Assembly: GCA_036345935.2 (NCBI GenBank)
Contig: JADWOT020000007.1
Coordinates: forward strand, 5,379,471-5,443,470
Reading direction: 5' to 3'
DNA length: 64,000 bases
Source: Taenia hydatigena
Lineage: Eukaryota > Platyhelminthes > Cestoda > Cyclophyllidea > Taeniidae
In this document: piece after piece, positions 62,201-64,000 of the stretch
Layout of the letters: every line of letters begins with the position of its first letter
Position numbering within the stretch: position 1 is the first letter of the stretch
Translations under genes and position numbers: made by a program
Notes under the pieces: model-generated
Databases searched by the model: none
The model's input: only the letters and a program-made list of their open reading frames with translations
Told to the model about the DNA's origin: nothing

Positions 62201-63752
62201 ACGACTTTTAAAATGTCTGAACTAATTTTGCTGCTAGAAAACGGTGGCTCAACTGATCTAATATGCCTTTTAACCTATCAACTATGCACTCTCCAGTTTA
62301 GCTAGCTGCAATGCCCCGTTGTAGTTTGCGCTGACTCGCCAAATGCATTCATTGCCTCTGCGCATTGCGAGCGCAGATGAGCTGTGATTTATCGTTCGTT
62401 CCGTTATTCTTGCAATATTAGCCGAATTCTTCTTGCGTTAAACTCATCCATCTTGCGATGTCAAAAGCAAACATTAGGGTAACGCTGGTTTGGTATTTAC
62501 TAGGTTCGCATGTGTCAAGAAAATGGATAGAAGTGGCACTGGCAATAAGGCAACGTAGCGCTTATTTAAGATTATGTTTTTCCATATTTCTTCAATCTCG
62601 ATCTATGCAGCATACATCATTTGGGCTGCCTGTTGGCTGAATGACCGACTGTCTAATCTTCATACTGGCCGAATTAGTGTTTGGTTTGGAGAACAAAAGC
62701 GTTTGAAGCTAGTCATCCAAAATCTAAGCAGTTTAGTTTGATATATCTGCAGCACAATAGCCCAATTCCTTCTCTTGTAGGTTTCGCATCATAACACAAC
62801 GCCTCACAGCTTGCTTTTGCACTATTTGCTGTAAATTCCACGCAAAGAGATGGTTGACACATCAGATTCCATGAAAATGGTATTTGACAATGTTTTTATG
62901 CAAAAGTTCTCATCACGTTGAGATGCGTACCATAGTAATCAGAAGCCCGTCACTCAGCCGTAACACAGGCATACGTGTGCATCTGGCGACGCATGCGAGC
63001 CAATAGTTGGTGTGAGATGAGCCCATCTAGCTACAGAATGATCTCTCCTCCTAAAAGCATTTTTATTGACCTTCATTTCCAAGTAATTATTCTAGCGCTT
63101 GATTTTGGTCAAAGATTGAACGACGATGACAGTATCGAAGCAATTTGGAGTGTTCAACAACCAGTCTCAGTTGCGCCACAGGGCTCTAAAGGAGGCACTA
63201 CTTCCTCAGTCCTATTCCATAACTTAATCACTGGTGGCAGCTCTCCAGGTAGTGGCATTCCTATTTTCTTGTCACTACCATCGGACTATTATTCTTGCAA
63301 TTGCAGTCGAAGGCGGAAAAGATCAAATTGAGTGGACGAACGTCGAACGGAATGGGTTGCAGAAAGAATCATGCTTAAAGAGCGGAGGAAAATTAATCTG
63401 ACAGATGGGAAGCGCAAGCGAGTGCGAAAGGTAAGAGAACAGCATGATGGCAGAGGTCAGGTGTTTTCCTTGTCTTAAACTAAAAAATTCCCATCGAAGT
63501 GAGGTTGTTTTATAATTCTTTTTGCCGTTGCTTTCATTTAGTTTAAAGAATTACGCTGGCACATTTAACTACGGTTTGCCTTTTAGTTGGCGAATTTCCT
63601 TTTCTACGGTCTCTGCACACCCTTTGTTGGATGCCTTTGCCTTAGCATTCTTTGGGAGCGTCTTTCGAAGGCTGCGCTTCTACTTGGCTACTTCGTTAGT
63701 GCAGGGGCATCACTTACCACCTGGTTCGTGCTTGATAAAGCGTCATCATTGG
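56277..63752 (+). CDS. DUR3-like: DUR3-type urea/solute:sodium symporter, multi-exon, 3' end beyond window
   Basis: Predicted multi-pass membrane transporter of the solute:sodium symporter family, DUR3 branch, which takes up urea with H+ or Na+ in fungi and plants; the substrate here is inferred. Coding blocks: 56277-56519, 57260-57388, 58181-58391, 58478-58651 (end uncertain), 59812-59941 (frame problem), 59978-60187, 60470-60627, 60872-61014, 61585-61753 and 63587-63752. Phases agree throughout apart from the noted spot. The product is at least 569 residues; the family is usually 650-700. Family-like segments in order: an N-terminal helix (about 54-75), ITWPTTILEAV (exon 2), YGIAGSKYTP and TKAPGAHTIAQFVGHRFG (exon 3), VLKAVTKNVSE (exon 4), LLDQALWETSV and IPFTLSVVCGLG (block 59978), LLGKSGVWVIF and VTSCTFSIVGASSVL (block 60470), and a helix pair with LCLSILWERLSKAALLLGY in the last block. 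Residues 421-478 form a Cys-rich insertion. The ATG at 56277 follows an in-frame TAG. The next exon lies outside the window. The family call is firm; an intact gene rather than a decaying copy is less sure. Confidence 0.85.
59887..59917 (+). other. Frame discontinuity or ultra-short intron in the transporter
   Basis: The reading frame must shift by one base between SMTSGSDDRI and IVGAFASLL. A 25-nt (59887-59911) or 31-nt (59887-59917) GT-AG intron restores the frame but drops residues that align with the family (the SYLT-type loop). A one-base insertion mutation explains it equally well. Confidence 0.5.
59942..59977 (+). other. 36-nt intron in the transporter
   Basis: CTTG/GTCCCTTTC...CCTCAAG/ATCAC. 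The unspliced frame hits a TAA. Removing exactly 36 nt joins ASLL to DHMSRVLLDQALW and gives a gap-free match, from memory, to the helix before the DQ.YW motif of DUR3 proteins. The length fits the very short introns known in flatworms. Confidence 0.75.
60188..60469 (+). other. GC-AG intron in the transporter
   Basis: The 5' site is CACG/GCAAGTCT, the classic GC donor consensus, and the 3' site is GTTGTAG/GTCTTG. Splicing joins KAH to GLVIFATPIHLLGKSG in frame (phase 1). No GT donor nearby gives the same join. Confidence 0.75.
61754..63586 (+). other. Largest transporter intron (1.8 kb)
   Basis: Runs from GCG/GTATGC to TTTTAG/TTGGCG, phase 0 at both ends. Frames inside it (62975-63331, 118 codons) are taken as intronic noise. 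No RNA gene was seen. Confidence 0.6.
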
Positions 63753-64000
63753 GTATGTTTCTGGCTCTTCTTGCTTTACTGTGAGCTAAAATAGAGGTGT
63801 CACTTCTTTATTATTGAATATGACCGCCTTCAGCCAATCAGCAGTTTATTGAGGAGGCTATGCTAATATTACATGAGGTTTAATGGCAATGCCTCTTTAA
63901 GCAGGCAAGTGTCTATGGCGTTAGTTACAGTAAAAGGCTCATCCAAATCTATTTTGCGTGCATTCAGAAATGACCACTGCATGTACAACACGTTGGATAT

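Overview
The window reads as nuclear DNA of an invertebrate animal, most likely a parasitic flatworm and possibly a tapeworm. The reasons are nuclear-type tRNAs, a multi-exon gene with GT-AG introns, long stretches of gene-poor AT-leaning DNA full of old decayed repeats, and at least one intron of exactly 36 nt. Introns this short are, as far as I recall, a feature of flatworm genomes. The organism is an inference; no species-diagnostic sequence was recognised. No bacterial operons, CRISPR arrays or viral gene sets were seen. Most of the 60-100 codon open frames look like chance frames.

Layout. At 2.7-8.8 kb there is a diverged inverted duplication, about 1.75 kb per arm around a 2.5 kb spacer. 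One arm holds an intact exon of an unrecognised gene (4131-4946, minus strand); the other holds a 5'-truncated, frameshifted copy (7002-7378, plus strand). From 9.6 to 56 kb no confident gene was found, but several pairs of old dispersed repeats occur: 9.6/47.6 kb, 10.9/54.3 kb, 17.2/34.3 kb (inverted, carrying tRNA-Trp sequence and a kinase-like motif), 24.3/46.3 kb, 26.8/36.7 kb, 33.2/53.9 kb (inverted) and 37.3/41.2 kb. An intact tRNA-Pro(CGG) lies at 26717-26788. Damaged tRNA-Trp, tRNA-Ser and tRNA-Met-like sequences lie at 35.2, 44.9 and 45.0 kb. A few unplaced frames (29.0, 49.1-49.8 kb) are recorded at low confidence.

From 56277 to beyond the right edge lies the one well-supported gene: a multi-exon plus-strand gene for a solute:sodium symporter family protein of the DUR3 (urea transporter) type. 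I assembled nine coding blocks whose intron phases agree, apart from one frame problem at 59887-59917. It has a GC-AG intron, a 36-nt intron and an inserted Cys-rich segment that looks zinc-binding. It encodes at least 569 residues before leaving the window.

The two protein-coding loci show no functional link. The strongest structural themes are the transporter with its unusual insertion and introns, the mosaic inverted duplication, and the repeats that carry tRNA sequence.
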